Shown here: one piece after another, positions 1 through 8,390 of the stretch
Layout of the letters: each line of letters starts with the position of its first letter
Position numbering within the stretch: the stretch's first letter is position 1
NCBI RefSeq assembly: GCF_001719615.1
Contig: NZ_MDVX01000001.1
Coordinates: 248,001 to 312,000 of the forward strand
Source of the DNA: Neptunicoccus sediminis
GTDB taxonomy: Bacteria; Pseudomonadota; Alphaproteobacteria; Rhodobacterales; Rhodobacteraceae
Length of the DNA: 64,000 nt
Direction: 5' to 3'
Program-made: the position numbers and the translations under genes
The notes under the pieces: model-generated
Seen by the model: the letters and a program-made list of their open reading frames with translations, nothing else
Database searches by the model: none
What the model was told of the DNA's origin: nothing

Positions 1-537
1 ATCGTCAAACTTGCTTTCATCCAGCCCACCGTCTTTGCGGGCTTTTAAACTTTCTGCGATCAACGCATCGCTGAGAACCAGCTTGGCGTCGGACAGCCAG
101 TCGAATTGCAGACCGATGATGCCTTGCGGGATCTCTATCAGCACTTCGCCGTCCTGTGTCCCGCGCAATTCGCCCTTAAAACGGCGCTGGCCGTCGATCA
201 ACTCGCTGGTTTCGATCTTGGCTTCATAGCCTTCCCAAGCGTCGAAATCCTTCAGCCGTGTCAGCGGGCGGTCGATGCCGGGGCTCGACACTTCCAGCGC
301 GTAATCCCCGTCAATCGGGTCTTCCACGTCCAGAATAGCAGAGAGTTCGGTTGAAATCTTGGCGCAATCATCCACCTCGATGCCACCTTCGGGGCGTTCG
401 GCCATGATTTGCAGGATGGTTTGCTTGCCGCTCATCAGGCGCAGGCGCACCAGTTCATAGCCGAGATCCTCGATCACGGGCTGTACAATTTCTGCCAATC
501 GTTTGTCGATGGCCGCTTTCGCGATCAGATCAGACAT
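1..537 (-). CDS. rimP: Ribosome maturation factor RimP (3' end cut by window edge)
   Basis: RimP binds the 30S subunit during assembly. The minus-strand frame opens at ATG 537 and runs 179 codons to the window edge without a stop. The protein begins [20 protein letters not shown] and keeps family blocks such as the ELVRLRL strand and the segment [15 protein letters not shown], followed by the C-terminal SH3-like half. Family members are about 150-200 residues, so little is missing. nusA and infB normally follow and would lie beyond the edge. A promoter-like pair and a terminator hairpin sit just upstream, which suggests attenuation. Identification is firm; only the C-terminus is unseen. Confidence 0.95.
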   Translation of the reverse strand, partial: MSDLIAKAAIDKRLAEIVQPVIEDLGYELVRLRLMSGKQTILQIMAERPEGGIEVDDCAKISTELSAILDVEDPIDGDYALEVSSPGIDRPLTRLKDFDAWEGYEAKIETSELIDGQRRFKGELRGTQDGEVLIEIPQGIIGLQFDWLSDAKLVLSDALIAESLKARKDGGLDESKFDD

Positions 538-586
538 GGATATGGTCCCTTAGGCTACAGTGTCGGGCACAGGATGTGTCAGGCAC

Positions 587-609
587 AAAAAAACGGGCGC
601 GCGGCCCGT
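587..609 (-). terminator. Rho-independent terminator in the rimP leader (possible attenuator)
   Basis: On the minus strand ACGGGC (609-604) pairs with GCCCGT (598-593) around a 5-nt loop, followed by seven T (593-587). It lies about 50 nt before the rimP ATG and about 128 nt after the end of the SDR gene. It could end the upstream transcript or attenuate rimP. The promoter-like pair between it and the SDR gene favours attenuation. Confidence 0.75.
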
Positions 610-664
610 CGTGAAATCCGATGGAAGTCTGGGGTTGGAGGCCAGTCTTACCGCTGTTGAGGTG

Positions 665-693
665 GATATACGCCTGCGAATCGGAAAAGGCAA
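665..693 (-). promoter_or_regulatory. Putative sigma-70 promoter for rimP
   Basis: Read on the minus strand, TTGCCT (693-688) is followed after exactly 17 bp by TATATC (670-665). Transcription would begin near 658, giving a leader of about 120 nt that contains the hairpin at 609-593. Both boxes are partial matches to the consensus. The call rests on spacing and location only. Confidence 0.45.
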
Positions 694-736
694 GCCACGC
701 TTTCAGAATAAGCAATAGACCGCAAGTTTGGAGCAC

Positions 737-1414
737 CTACCACGGTACGGGTTTTCCCGCCCAGTCAAAGAACTGTCCGGTCTGCTCCGGCGTCAGCCCG
801 TCCAGCACTGTGATCAGATTTGCGGCCGCCTGTTCGGGCGGGACAGAGGCGTGATTGCGATAGTTTTCGGTGAAGGCGGTTGTCACAGTGCCCGGATGCA
901 GCACAACACAGATCGCCTGTTTATGGCTGCGGGAAAGTTCAATGGCTGCGGTGTGAATCAGTTGGTTCAACGCCGCTTTGGACGCACGGTAGGAATACCA
1001 GCCGCCAAGGTTATTGTCCCCGATGGAACCGACCCGCGCGGACAGGGCCGCAAATACGGCCCGCTCCCGCTTTGGCAGCAACCGTTGTGCGTGCTTCAGA
1101 ACCAGCGCCGGACCTGTCGCATTCACCGCGAATTGCGCGGCGAGTGTTTCCGGATCAAGCGCCCTGAGTGATTTCTCCGGTTGTGCGTTGTCTGAGGTCA
1201 GCGCCCCCGTTGCCGTGATGATGGTGTGATAGGGCGGATCGAGCTTGCCCAGCGCCTGTTGGATCGCGGCTTCATCCGTTATGTCAAAACCATCCGCGCT
1301 GCGGGAAAAGGTGGTCACATCACAGCCATCCGAGCGCAGCCTTTGCGCCAGTGCGCTGCCGATACCGCCAGAGCCGCCCAGCACCAAGGCGCGTTTTACG
1401 GGTGTTCCGCTCAT
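737..1414 (-). CDS. Short-chain dehydrogenase/reductase (C-factor-like)
   Basis: A 225-residue classical SDR, predicted to oxidise or reduce an unknown substrate with NAD(P)H in the cytoplasm. The N-terminal Rossmann motif GGSGGIG is at residues 13-19, the likely catalytic Ser at about 125, and the YxxxK pair is Y142 and K146 (YSYRASK). Start ATG 1414 overlaps the tspO stop in an ATGA, so the two are probably translationally coupled. The open frame continues upstream through tspO, but those residues do not look SDR-like. The family includes CsgA/C-factor relatives. The substrate cannot be read from sequence. Confidence 0.85.
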   Translation of the reverse strand: MSGTPVKRALVLGGSGGIGSALAQRLRSDGCDVTTFSRSADGFDITDEAAIQQALGKLDPPYHTIITATGALTSDNAQPEKSLRALDPETLAAQFAVNATGPALVLKHAQRLLPKRERAVFAALSARVGSIGDNNLGGWYSYRASKAALNQLIHTAAIELSRSHKQAICVVLHPGTVTTAFTENYRNHASVPPEQAAANLITVLDGLTPEQTGQFFDWAGKPVPW

Positions 1415-1878
1415 GGGTTCAGATATAGCAGCGATGCATTCAGCACAGTCGCAAAGCTGACCCAAGCGGCATAGGGCAGGAAGAGCACCGCGGAAATCCG
1501 GTCCCGGTTCCAAGTTGTCAGGATAAATCCGAAAATCGCGACCAGCATCAGCACGATCACCCCAAGCGCAAGATCCATGCGGTGGGCACCAAAGAACAGG
1601 GGCGACCAACCAAAGTTCAGGATCATCTGTGCAAACCACAGCTTCATCGCGGCGCTACTGCGGTCAATCTGCCAGATACGCCAGCCTGCAATCCCGATCA
1701 GGATGTAAAGTGTTGTCCAAACCGGACCGAATACCCAAGCGGGCGGATTGAACGTGGGTTTAACCAATGTATCAAACCACGGACCGGGGGCTGTAGAAAC
1801 CCCAATCAATGCGCCACAGACAACCACGCCGATGACAAAAACCACAAGCGACAGGAGGTTGGATTTTACCGAAACCAT
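1411..1878 (-). CDS. tspO: TspO/MBR family tryptophan-rich membrane protein
   Basis: A 155-residue polytopic inner-membrane protein of the TspO/peripheral-benzodiazepine-receptor family. In Rhodobacter, TspO (CrtK) handles tetrapyrroles and modulates oxygen-dependent expression of photosynthesis genes. Five hydrophobic helices are recognisable, with family residues PGPWFDTLVKPTFNPPAWVF near 31-50 and the WSPLFF segment. An AAGGG ribosome site precedes ATG 1878. It follows the glutamine-synthetase-like gene and overlaps the SDR gene. No bch, crt or puf genes are in this window, so a role in stress or porphyrin handling is as plausible as photosynthesis control. Confidence 0.9.
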   Translation of the reverse strand: MVSVKSNLLSLVVFVIGVVVCGALIGVSTAPGPWFDTLVKPTFNPPAWVFGPVWTTLYILIGIAGWRIWQIDRSSAAMKLWFAQMILNFGWSPLFFGAHRMDLALGVIVLMLVAIFGFILTTWNRDRISAVLFLPYAAWVSFATVLNASLLYLNP

Positions 1879-1945
1879 TTTCAGCCCTTTCGAGTGCTAT
1901 GCCCCGACGGGGCTCGCCCTAGAAATAGACGGGGCAAGGGGTTCG

Positions 1946-3289
1946 TCAAACCGCATCTACATAGGTGCGCATTTCAAAATCACTCACCACCGCTGCGAAT
2001 TTTGCCATTTCCTGACGTTTGGCCAGCACGAAAGAGGTAATCAGCAGCGGATCGAAGATCTCGGAAATCAGGGCGCTCTGTTCAAAGGCGTCCACCGCGC
2101 TGTCCCAGACTTTGGGCAGTTGTGGCAGCTCCGGATCATAGCCGTCACCCACCGTCGGGGCAGGGGGCATCTTTGCACGGTCCATCCCCCGCAGGGCCGC
2201 CCCGAGTATTGTCGCAAGCACAAGATACGGGTTCGCATCCGCGCCGGACACGCGATGTTCAATCCGGCGTGCTTCATCCGGACCGCCCGGAATGCGCACG
2301 GCAACGGTGCGATTTTCATAGCCCCAAGCCACAGCGCTCGGCGCGTGGCTCATCGGGGCGAAACGGCGGTAAGAGTTCAGATGGGGCGCAAATATCGCCA
2401 TTGATTCCGGCATGGTGTCCAGTAATCCCGCCACCGCATGCAGCAACGCGTCAGAGCCTTCCTCCGTACCATTGGCGAAAATGTTATTCCCCTCCGCATC
2501 CAGGATTGAGAAATGCACATGCAGCCCGCTGCCGGATCTGTCGCCAAAGGGTTTGGCCATAAAGGTGGCAGACCGTTCGTGTTTGCGGGCCACCGCGCGA
2601 ACGATCCGTTTGAACATCATGGCATCATCCGCCGCCCGCAGGGGGTCCGGCACATGGTTGAGGTTGATCTCAAACTGCCCCGTACCGTTTTCCGAAATCG
2701 CCGCATCCGCGGGAACACCCTGTTCTTCACATTGGCGGTAAACTTCGTTCAGGAAGGGTTCGAAATGATCCAGCTCGTCCAGCGAAACCGTTGCATAGGT
2801 TTCGGACACACGGTCCGACATCTGGCTGGTGGCGAAATCCGAGCCGGGATCGGTGACATAAAACTCAAGCTCTGTGGCGACGACGACTGTCAGGCCGCGA
2901 TCGGCGTATTCCTGAACCACATTCGCCAGCGCCTGACGGGGATCGGCCGGAAACGGGGTGCCGTCTTCATTGGCAAACATCAATTGCACAAAGGCGGCCT
3001 GTTCTTCCCCGAGGCTGGAGAGGGTCACGCCCCGTTCGGTGGGCAGGCACAATCCGTCGCCGTCACCCGCCTCAAAAACCAGTGCGTTTTCTTCTACATC
3101 ATGGCCCCAGACATCCACCACCGCCAGCGACAGCGGCATGCGCAAGCTGCCATCCAGAACTTTCTCAAGGCTGGCGATTGGCATCCGCTTGCCCCTGATC
3201 TGTCCGTTCAGATCATAGCACCCCGCCTGCACCGAGGTCACATCAGGGTTTTGTTCAATCCAGTCAGAAGCGGTCTTTGCCGTAGTCAT
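1946..3289 (-). CDS. Glutamine synthetase family protein (PuuA-like gamma-glutamyl ligase)
   Basis: A 447-residue enzyme with the glutamine-synthetase fold. The first ~110 residues form the beta-grasp domain. The catalytic domain shows ISENGTGQFEINL, GSGLHVHFSI, NSYRRFAP and an RIEHRVSGADANPYLVLATI block. Proteins of this subgroup usually join glutamate to amines such as putrescine (PuuA) rather than making bulk glutamine. No adenylylation loop is apparent. Start ATG 3289 was chosen because the open frame further upstream (to 3505) encodes Arg/Cys/Pro-rich sequence unlike the family. It is divergent from a LysR gene that may control it. The amine substrate is unknown. Confidence 0.88.
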   Translation of the reverse strand: MTTAKTASDWIEQNPDVTSVQAGCYDLNGQIRGKRMPIASLEKVLDGSLRMPLSLAVVDVWGHDVEENALVFEAGDGDGLCLPTERGVTLSSLGEEQAAFVQLMFANEDGTPFPADPRQALANVVQEYADRGLTVVVATELEFYVTDPGSDFATSQMSDRVSETYATVSLDELDHFEPFLNEVYRQCEEQGVPADAAISENGTGQFEINLNHVPDPLRAADDAMMFKRIVRAVARKHERSATFMAKPFGDRSGSGLHVHFSILDAEGNNIFANGTEEGSDALLHAVAGLLDTMPESMAIFAPHLNSYRRFAPMSHAPSAVAWGYENRTVAVRIPGGPDEARRIEHRVSGADANPYLVLATILGAALRGMDRAKMPPAPTVGDGYDPELPQLPKVWDSAVDAFEQSALISEIFDPLLITSFVLAKRQEMAKFAAVVSDFEMRTYVDAV

Positions 3290-3678
3290 TGTGTCACGAT
3301 TAATCCTATTGCGTGTAAAATGGGTGATCCATGCGCCGTGAAGCGTCAACTGAAATCTGTGCAGACCGCAGTTTTGTGGTTGTCTTGCAAGCGGAACAGG
3401 CCCGCAGGGGGCAGGGGAATCGTCCCGGTAGAGGGAGGACAGGCAGGGACCGGATTTTCTGCGGCTAAATTGTGCAATTTTTCCAAAAATTTCTGAAATT
3501 ACCAAATATCAACGGGTTATAGTGCTGTTTCCGCAGCACATTTGATTGTTTCATTGTATCCAATGCCCCAACAATACCTGAATCTGACGGGTGAATGTCC
3601 CTTTGTTTCCCAAATCGTGACGCATTTGCGGACCATAATAAACGGCATTGAGCAATAATAATATCGAGGTATTGAGGA
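3290..3678. promoter_or_regulatory. Divergent intergenic region with CATTG-N4-CAATG palindrome
   Basis: This 389-bp gene-free stretch separates the glutamine-synthetase-like gene (minus) from the LysR gene (plus). The LysR-proximal half is AT-richer than the surrounding genes. It holds a perfect 14-bp inverted repeat, CATTG TATC CAATG, at 3552-3565, 113 bp before the LysR ATG. Dyads of this size between divergent genes are typical LysR operators. I see no RNA gene or credible small ORF here. Confidence 0.4.
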
Positions 3679-4584
3679 ATGGACCGTTTGACCGAGATGG
3701 AAGCCTTTGCCAGTGTTGTTGATCTGGGTGGTTTCACCGATGCAGCCCGAAAAATGGGATTGTCGAAATCCGCGATTTCAAAACATGTTTCCTCACTGGA
3801 AGCACGGCTCGGTGCGCGTCTGCTCAACCGCACTACACGCCGTGTCAGCCCGACGGAAATCGGTCTTGCCTATTATGACAAAGCCCGTCAGGTGCTGGAC
3901 GATGCGGGCGAGGCGGATGCGATGGTTACATCCATGCAATCCACGCCGCGCGGGTCCCTGCGTCTGTCGGCCACAACCGATTTCGGTGTGAACCATATTT
4001 CCAAGGCGCTGGGTGCCTTTCTGAACCGTTATCCTGAAATCAATGTGAACATGGTCCTGTCCAACCGGAATGTGGATTTGCTCTCTGAAGGGTTCGACCT
4101 TGCGATCCGCATTGGTGAAATGCAGGACAGTTCCCTGCGCGCCCGCAAACTGGCAGAGACCAATATGCGGGTTATCGGGTCTCCGAAATATTTTCAGGAC
4201 AATGGTGTTCCAAAGCGGATTGACGATCTGGCACAGCACAAACTGCTGCATTTTTCCAACCAGTCTTCGGGCAACTCGTGGAAGATTACCTCTAGCACCG
4301 GCGAAAAACGTCTGATTCGCGCCGGCGGCAGCCTGACGGTGAATGACGGGCAATCCTTGTTGCAGGCGGCAGAGGCCGGACTTGGCATCGCCTATCTGCC
4401 CAGCTTTTTGTACCACGATGCAGTAGAAGTCGGTCGCCTGAAAGCGGTCCTGCCGGATCTGCCGGTAGAGCAGCTTGGCATTCATGTTGTCTATCCGCCG
4501 GGTCTGTATACCCAGCCGAAACTGCGGGCATTCATTGATTTTCTGGTGGAGCATTTCAAAGGCAAAGGTCCCGAAAGCTGGTAG
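3679..4584 (+). CDS. LysR family transcriptional regulator
   Basis: A 301-residue LysR-type regulator of the CrgA/DmlR-like branch. The N-terminal winged helix-turn-helix (residues 1-60) contains SVVDLGGFTDAARKMGLSKS and a recognition helix SAISKHVSSLEARLG. A two-lobed effector-binding domain occupies about 90-295. A GAGG ribosome site precedes ATG 3679. It is transcribed away from the glutamine-synthetase/tspO/SDR genes, the usual arrangement for a LysR protein that regulates its divergent neighbour and itself. The effector is unknown. It ends 31 bp before the convergent OmpA-like gene. Confidence 0.92.
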   Translation: MDRLTEMEAFASVVDLGGFTDAARKMGLSKSAISKHVSSLEARLGARLLNRTTRRVSPTEIGLAYYDKARQVLDDAGEADAMVTSMQSTPRGSLRLSATTDFGVNHISKALGAFLNRYPEINVNMVLSNRNVDLLSEGFDLAIRIGEMQDSSLRARKLAETNMRVIGSPKYFQDNGVPKRIDDLAQHKLLHFSNQSSGNSWKITSSTGEKRLIRAGGSLTVNDGQSLLQAAEAGLGIAYLPSFLYHDAVEVGRLKAVLPDLPVEQLGIHVVYPPGLYTQPKLRAFIDFLVEHFKGKGPESW

Positions 4585-4615
4585 GCTCTCGGGGCGCTAT
4601 TGTGTCCGGCCCGGA

Positions 4616-5557
4616 CTAACGGGAGAAAACTGCCTCGACACGGCGGTTTTTCTGACGTCCGGCCTCGGTCGCGTTATCGGCGCGGGGGGACAAAAAGCCG
4701 ACACCGTGGGCAGAAAGACGGCCCGCATCAATGCCGTGATCACGGATCAAGGCGCGGCGCACGCTATCGGCCCGCTTGGTTGAAATGGCGATATTGGCCT
4801 CGACCGAACCTGACATATCTGAATGCCCGACCAGCAGCACTTTCATCTCAAGATCCTGTTTCAGCAGTTCAGCCAGTTTGCTGAGCGATCCGGTGGGATC
4901 ATTGCCCAGTTCCGCACTGCCTGTCTGAAACTCCAGCCCCTCAAGAACGAGCGATACCGGACCGATCTGACCCGTGGCGGCTGTTGGCTCAACCAGCTTT
5001 TCCGGCGGCTTCAGGGCTTGCACACTACTTGCATCCGACCATGCACCGGGGCTGTATTCCGTCATCTGCACATAAACCGCCACCGGCGACCGGCTTAGCA
5101 GAAAGGTCACATAGGCGGGATTTTCCGACACCGTTTGTTTGGCGGTGATGAAACGATAGTTGCGCAGATTCACCCGCATCATCGGTTCGTCCACCACATC
5201 AATACCAAAGCGGAAATCAAACCCGCCGCATTCTTTGGCAACGCAATACAGCAGGGTCTCATAGCCGGCCCGTTCCAACTGGCTGAGAATACCGGATTGC
5301 ACCTGCGCTACGGTGCTTTCGCCCCCCATCAGCCAAACCGTACGCTGGATGTTCTTCGGCGCAGCAACCTTGGGAATTTCCCCGTCCTTAAACGGTCCGA
5401 CTGGCACCAGCGCCGGCAGCGCGGGTTCCATTTCCGAGTAGGTTGCCTTCGCACCCAGCGGCAGTTGCAGTACAAACTCTGCCGCCGCTGCCGACAGTGG
5501 CAAGGCAGTGAGCAGACTGCAAAAGGTCAGGGCGCGGAGTGCAAAAGCAGCTTTCAT
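4616..5557 (-). CDS. OmpA family protein with DUF4892-like N-terminal region
   Basis: A 313-residue exported protein. A signal peptide (about 1-26, ending SAAAA) leads into a region of about 150 residues containing YETLLYCVAKECGG, which resembles DUF4892 proteins. A C-terminal OmpA-like peptidoglycan-binding domain (about 200-313) has FQTGSAEL, LLVGHSDMSGS and AGRQKNRRVEAVF. It probably anchors an outer-membrane or periplasmic module to the cell wall. ATG 5557 overlaps the stop of the upstream AhpD-like gene (ATGA), so it ends a four-gene operon. OmpA-domain assignment is firm; the DUF4892 match is by eye. Confidence 0.85.
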   Translation of the reverse strand: MKAAFALRALTFCSLLTALPLSAAAAEFVLQLPLGAKATYSEMEPALPALVPVGPFKDGEIPKVAAPKNIQRTVWLMGGESTVAQVQSGILSQLERAGYETLLYCVAKECGGFDFRFGIDVVDEPMMRVNLRNYRFITAKQTVSENPAYVTFLLSRSPVAVYVQMTEYSPGAWSDASSVQALKPPEKLVEPTAATGQIGPVSLVLEGLEFQTGSAELGNDPTGSLSKLAELLKQDLEMKVLLVGHSDMSGSVEANIAISTKRADSVRRALIRDHGIDAGRLSAHGVGFLSPRADNATEAGRQKNRRVEAVFSR

Positions 5558-6123
5558 CGGTAGGCGCTGTGATACTCCGCGTTGGGTTCCATCGCCACCG
5601 CCGAAGAAAAGCGGTTGGACATGTTGTAGAACGACGCAACCGCAGCCACATCCCAAATATCCGCGTCAGACAGGCCCGCGTCCCGCAAAAGCTGGCGGTC
5701 CGGTTCTTCGATCTTGGCGCTGGCCTCGGTCATCTTCACCGCAAAGTCGAGCATGGCCCGTTCCCGTGCAGACAGTTCGGCCACACGGTAGTTCATCACC
5801 AAAGCTTCTCCCAGTTCGGGTTTGCCGCTTAGCTGGCGCACGGCGGCCCCGTGGGACACAAGGCAGTAGAAACATTTGTTGTGGGAACTGACCACAACGG
5901 CAATCATTTCCCGCTCCAGTTTGCTCAGCCCGCTGTCCCCCAGCATCAGATCGTTATACATGCCGGTAAAGGCGTTCAGCTTGTCCACGTTATGGGCGTA
6001 GGATTGCAGAACATTCGGCACAAACCCCAGTTTCTCTACGCAGATGTCGAAATAGCGTTGGGTTTCCGGCGGCAGCGGATCCATCTGCGGCAGGTTCAGG
6101 GCGGTTACAAGAGGTTTGGTCAC
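5554..6123 (-). CDS. Peroxidase-related enzyme, AhpD/carboxymuconolactone decarboxylase family
   Basis: A 189-residue AhpD-like protein. The redox centre is visible as HNKCFYCLVSHG, the CxxCxxxH signature of alkylhydroperoxidase D-type proteins, here in the 'uncharacterised peroxidase-related' subgroup. The likely role is thiol-dependent hydroperoxide reduction in the cytoplasm. I chose the GTG at 6123 because GGAG lies about ten bases upstream and the protein then starts VTKPLVTALNLP; no in-frame ATG gives a sensible N-terminus. It follows the GNAT gene by 16 bp and overlaps the OmpA-like gene. The reducing partner is unknown. Confidence 0.85.
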   Translation of the reverse strand: MTKPLVTALNLPQMDPLPPETQRYFDICVEKLGFVPNVLQSYAHNVDKLNAFTGMYNDLMLGDSGLSKLEREMIAVVVSSHNKCFYCLVSHGAAVRQLSGKPELGEALVMNYRVAELSARERAMLDFAVKMTEASAKIEEPDRQLLRDAGLSDADIWDVAAVASFYNMSNRFSSAVAMEPNAEYHSAYR

Positions 6124-6139
6124 AATCAGAATGCTCCGG

Positions 6140-6853
6140 TTAGGGTGTTTTAATACGATAGTGATACTGGGTGGCGGTTTCCATGCCCATTTTACGGTAG
6201 AGCGATTGCGCGCCGGTGTTCGACTGTGTCGCGAGAACGGCAAAGACCGTTGCACCGTTCTCCACGCCCCAACCGGCAGCAGCCCGCATCAGGTTTTCCG
6301 CCACTCCGCGCCGCCGCACCCGTGTGAGCACTTCCACCGCATGGGCCATTGTCACCCCGTTGTGACAGCCGACAAAAGCCGCCGCAGCGGGGCGAGCTTC
6401 CATCCGACCGAGAATATAAGTCTTGGCACAACAGGCCCGCTCCATCACGTCGATCCGCGTGCGCCCGATACCGCCTTCGGCCCAGATTTCCGTCAGAATA
6501 GCCATTGGAAGGCCGGTGAAAATCGCCTTTCGTTTCGGGTCATACCCTTGGGCAATCTCGCGGGCATCCCCAACCAGCAGGTCCACCGGATCCTTTATGC
6601 TATAGCCCCGTGCGGCAAGGTCCTGATCCAGAGCGGACTGGTCGCCACGGATCATGAACAGCTTGTCCTGACCCATCGCCTCCATCGCGGCTTCGGCCTG
6701 CGCGATATCGCCCTCACCAGAGGCCGCAGACACACGTTGTCCGCCGCCGCGTCCTTCGCGCAGAGTCCACCCGCCCAGTTCCCGCGTTTTATGGGCGGGC
6801 CAGCTTGCATCGACGGCTTCAAAAAGCTGTTGTTCCGAAGGTATCTGCATCAT
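6140..6853 (-). CDS. GNAT family N-acetyltransferase
   Basis: A 237-residue protein. The C-terminal half carries the GNAT core: strand AAAAFVGCHNGVTMAHAVEV, the acetyl-CoA loop RVRRRGVAENLMRAAAGW (an R/Q-x-x-G-x-G/A variant) and the terminal NTGAQSLYRKMGM motif. The N-terminal half (EQQLFEAVDASWPA...) looks like a second, degenerate GNAT domain. Two start codons are in tandem (ATGATG at 6853 and 6850), and the first overlaps the upstream CinA-type stop. It is third from the end of the CinA-GNAT-AhpD-OmpA operon. The acetyl acceptor is unknown. Confidence 0.85.
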   Translation of the reverse strand: MMQIPSEQQLFEAVDASWPAHKTRELGGWTLREGRGGGQRVSAASGEGDIAQAEAAMEAMGQDKLFMIRGDQSALDQDLAARGYSIKDPVDLLVGDAREIAQGYDPKRKAIFTGLPMAILTEIWAEGGIGRTRIDVMERACCAKTYILGRMEARPAAAAFVGCHNGVTMAHAVEVLTRVRRRGVAENLMRAAAGWGVENGATVFAVLATQSNTGAQSLYRKMGMETATQYHYRIKTP

Positions 6854-7575
6854 TCAATCCCAAAAGCGTCACGGACCCGTGCGCTTGCCTCTGCCACACG
6901 CGCAGCCTCTGTGCCACGCAAAACCACGTTACTGCCCAGGCCCTGCGGCGTGTTGAACGGATAAGATCCGATCGACAGATCGCCAAAAGCCTGCGCAACT
7001 TCAGCCAGCGGTCCGGCAACATCCCCTTCGGGCAGATCCACCCGCACAGTTTGCGACACCAGCGGCACACCTGCAGCCAGTTCCGGCAGCAGGGCGTCCA
7101 GCATTGCTTCGAATATCTTTGGTACGCCGGCCATGACATGCACGTTCTCCACCGAAAAACCGGGGGCCTTGGATACAGGATTGTCAATCAGCCGCGCCCC
7201 GTCCGGTATCCGCGCCATCCGCATCCGCGCTTCGTTGATAGCCGCGCGCCCTTCGGGATAATTGGTGGCCAATACCTCCATCGCGTCCTCACGCACATCA
7301 ATGCCGATCCCGAAAGCGGCAGCCACATTATCCGCCGTGATGTCATCATGGGTCGGCCCGATACCGCCGCTGGTAAACACATGCTGGTACTTGTGGCGCA
7401 ACGCATTGACCGCGCTTTGGATTTCACCGCCATCGTCAGAGATCACCCGCACTTCTTTCAGGTCGATCCCCACATCAGTCAGCCGCCCCGCAAGGTGATA
7501 CATATTCGCATCCCGCGTGCGCCCCGAAAGGATTTCATCACCAATCACCAAAAGTGCCGCCGTGGGGTTCGCCAT
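6850..7575 (-). CDS. Competence/damage-inducible protein A domain protein (MoaB/Mog fold, CinA N-terminal type)
   Basis: A 241-residue protein corresponding to the N-terminal molybdopterin-binding-like domain of CinA, without the C-terminal nicotinamide-nucleotide amidase domain. Motifs include LLVIGDEILSGRTRDAN and FTSGGIGPTHDDITAD, the signature of the MoaB/Mog/CinA-N fold. Stand-alone proteins of this type are common in alphaproteobacteria. Their role (ADP-ribose or FAD-related pyrophosphatase, or a molybdopterin link) is not settled. It opens a minus-strand operon, only 40 bp from the divergent sfsA. Family assignment is confident; biochemical function is not. Confidence 0.88.
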   Translation of the reverse strand: MANPTAALLVIGDEILSGRTRDANMYHLAGRLTDVGIDLKEVRVISDDGGEIQSAVNALRHKYQHVFTSGGIGPTHDDITADNVAAAFGIGIDVREDAMEVLATNYPEGRAAINEARMRMARIPDGARLIDNPVSKAPGFSVENVHVMAGVPKIFEAMLDALLPELAAGVPLVSQTVRVDLPEGDVAGPLAEVAQAFGDLSIGSYPFNTPQGLGSNVVLRGTEAARVAEASARVRDAFGIE

Positions 7576-7615
7576 ATCGCTTGTCCTTATGTTTCCATCG
7601 TTTTAGGCTCGGTCG

Positions 7616-8323
7616 ATGAAGTTTTCCAGCCCGCTTATCCGCGCCACCCTGATCCGCCGTTACAAACGCTTTCTTGCCGATTGCCGCCTTGAAGACGGTC
7701 GAGAGGTCGTGGCCCATTGCGCTAACACGGGCGCCATGACCGGATTAAAGCAGGAAGGGCAGGGCATCTGGCTGGAACCCAACGATGACCCCAAACGCAA
7801 GCTGAACTATAGCTGGAAGTTTGTGGAACTCGGAAACGGGCATTTTGCCGGAATTGATACCGGACTGGCCAACCGCCTGGTGCGCGAAGCACTGGATGCG
7901 GGACGGATCAAGGAACTTACCGGATATGACAACATCCGTGCAGAGGCAAAATACGGCCAGAACTCCCGCATTGATTTCCTCCTTACAGCAGAAGGCCGTC
8001 CCGATGCCTATGTCGAGGTTAAAAGTGTGACCCTGCATGGTGCGCCGGACTGGGCGGAATTTCCCGATACCGTCACGCTACGCGGCACCAAACATCTGGG
8101 CGAACTGACACAAATGGTGGCGCAGGGACATCGCGCCGTGATGCTCTATCTGGTGCAGCGGACAGATTGCACACGTTTCCGTCTGGCAGAGGCGCTCGAT
8201 CCTGCCTATGCCACAGCCTACCGCGAAGCGCATGCTGCGGGCGTAGAGATGTTATGTTACGCTTGTGATATTACGCCGTCGGGCATACATCTTGGCACCG
8301 CACTGCCTGTAGAACAAATTTGA
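7616..8323 (+). CDS. sfsA: Sugar fermentation stimulation protein A
   Basis: A 235-residue SfsA protein, the usual family length. Recognisable segments are RRYKRFLADCRLEDG at the N-terminus, HCANTGAMTGL, and the nuclease-like core IDFLLTAEGRPDAYVEVKSV, whose D/E-x-K pattern resembles a PD-(D/E)XK fold. E. coli SfsA was named for its effect on maltose metabolism and binds DNA non-specifically; a nuclease role is suspected from fold only. It is the first gene of a plus-strand run (sfsA, map, radC), and the 40-bp gap to the divergent CinA-type gene must hold both promoters. Confidence 0.93.
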   Translation: MKFSSPLIRATLIRRYKRFLADCRLEDGREVVAHCANTGAMTGLKQEGQGIWLEPNDDPKRKLNYSWKFVELGNGHFAGIDTGLANRLVREALDAGRIKELTGYDNIRAEAKYGQNSRIDFLLTAEGRPDAYVEVKSVTLHGAPDWAEFPDTVTLRGTKHLGELTQMVAQGHRAVMLYLVQRTDCTRFRLAEALDPAYATAYREAHAAGVEMLCYACDITPSGIHLGTALPVEQI

Positions 8324-8390
8324 ACGGGATGACTGGCAAAAAGGCTTAAATTGTCCTAATACGCCAGCCATTCACAGATCGGAGGTCCCC

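Noticed and set aside
530-736. Possible small ORF or tRNA-like sequence upstream of rimP
   Set aside because: The 68-codon minus frame runs straight through the terminator hairpin and overlaps rimP. The D-arm-like stretch has no matching acceptor stem, and the would-be anticodon loop has the wrong size.
1411-1878. TspO as a sign of a photosynthesis gene cluster
   Set aside because: No bch, crt, puf or puh genes occur in the window, and tspO is also found in non-phototrophs.
3290-3505. N-terminal extension of the glutamine-synthetase-like protein
   Set aside because: The extra 72 codons are Arg/Cys/Pro-rich and unlike the family, and they occupy the divergent promoter region.
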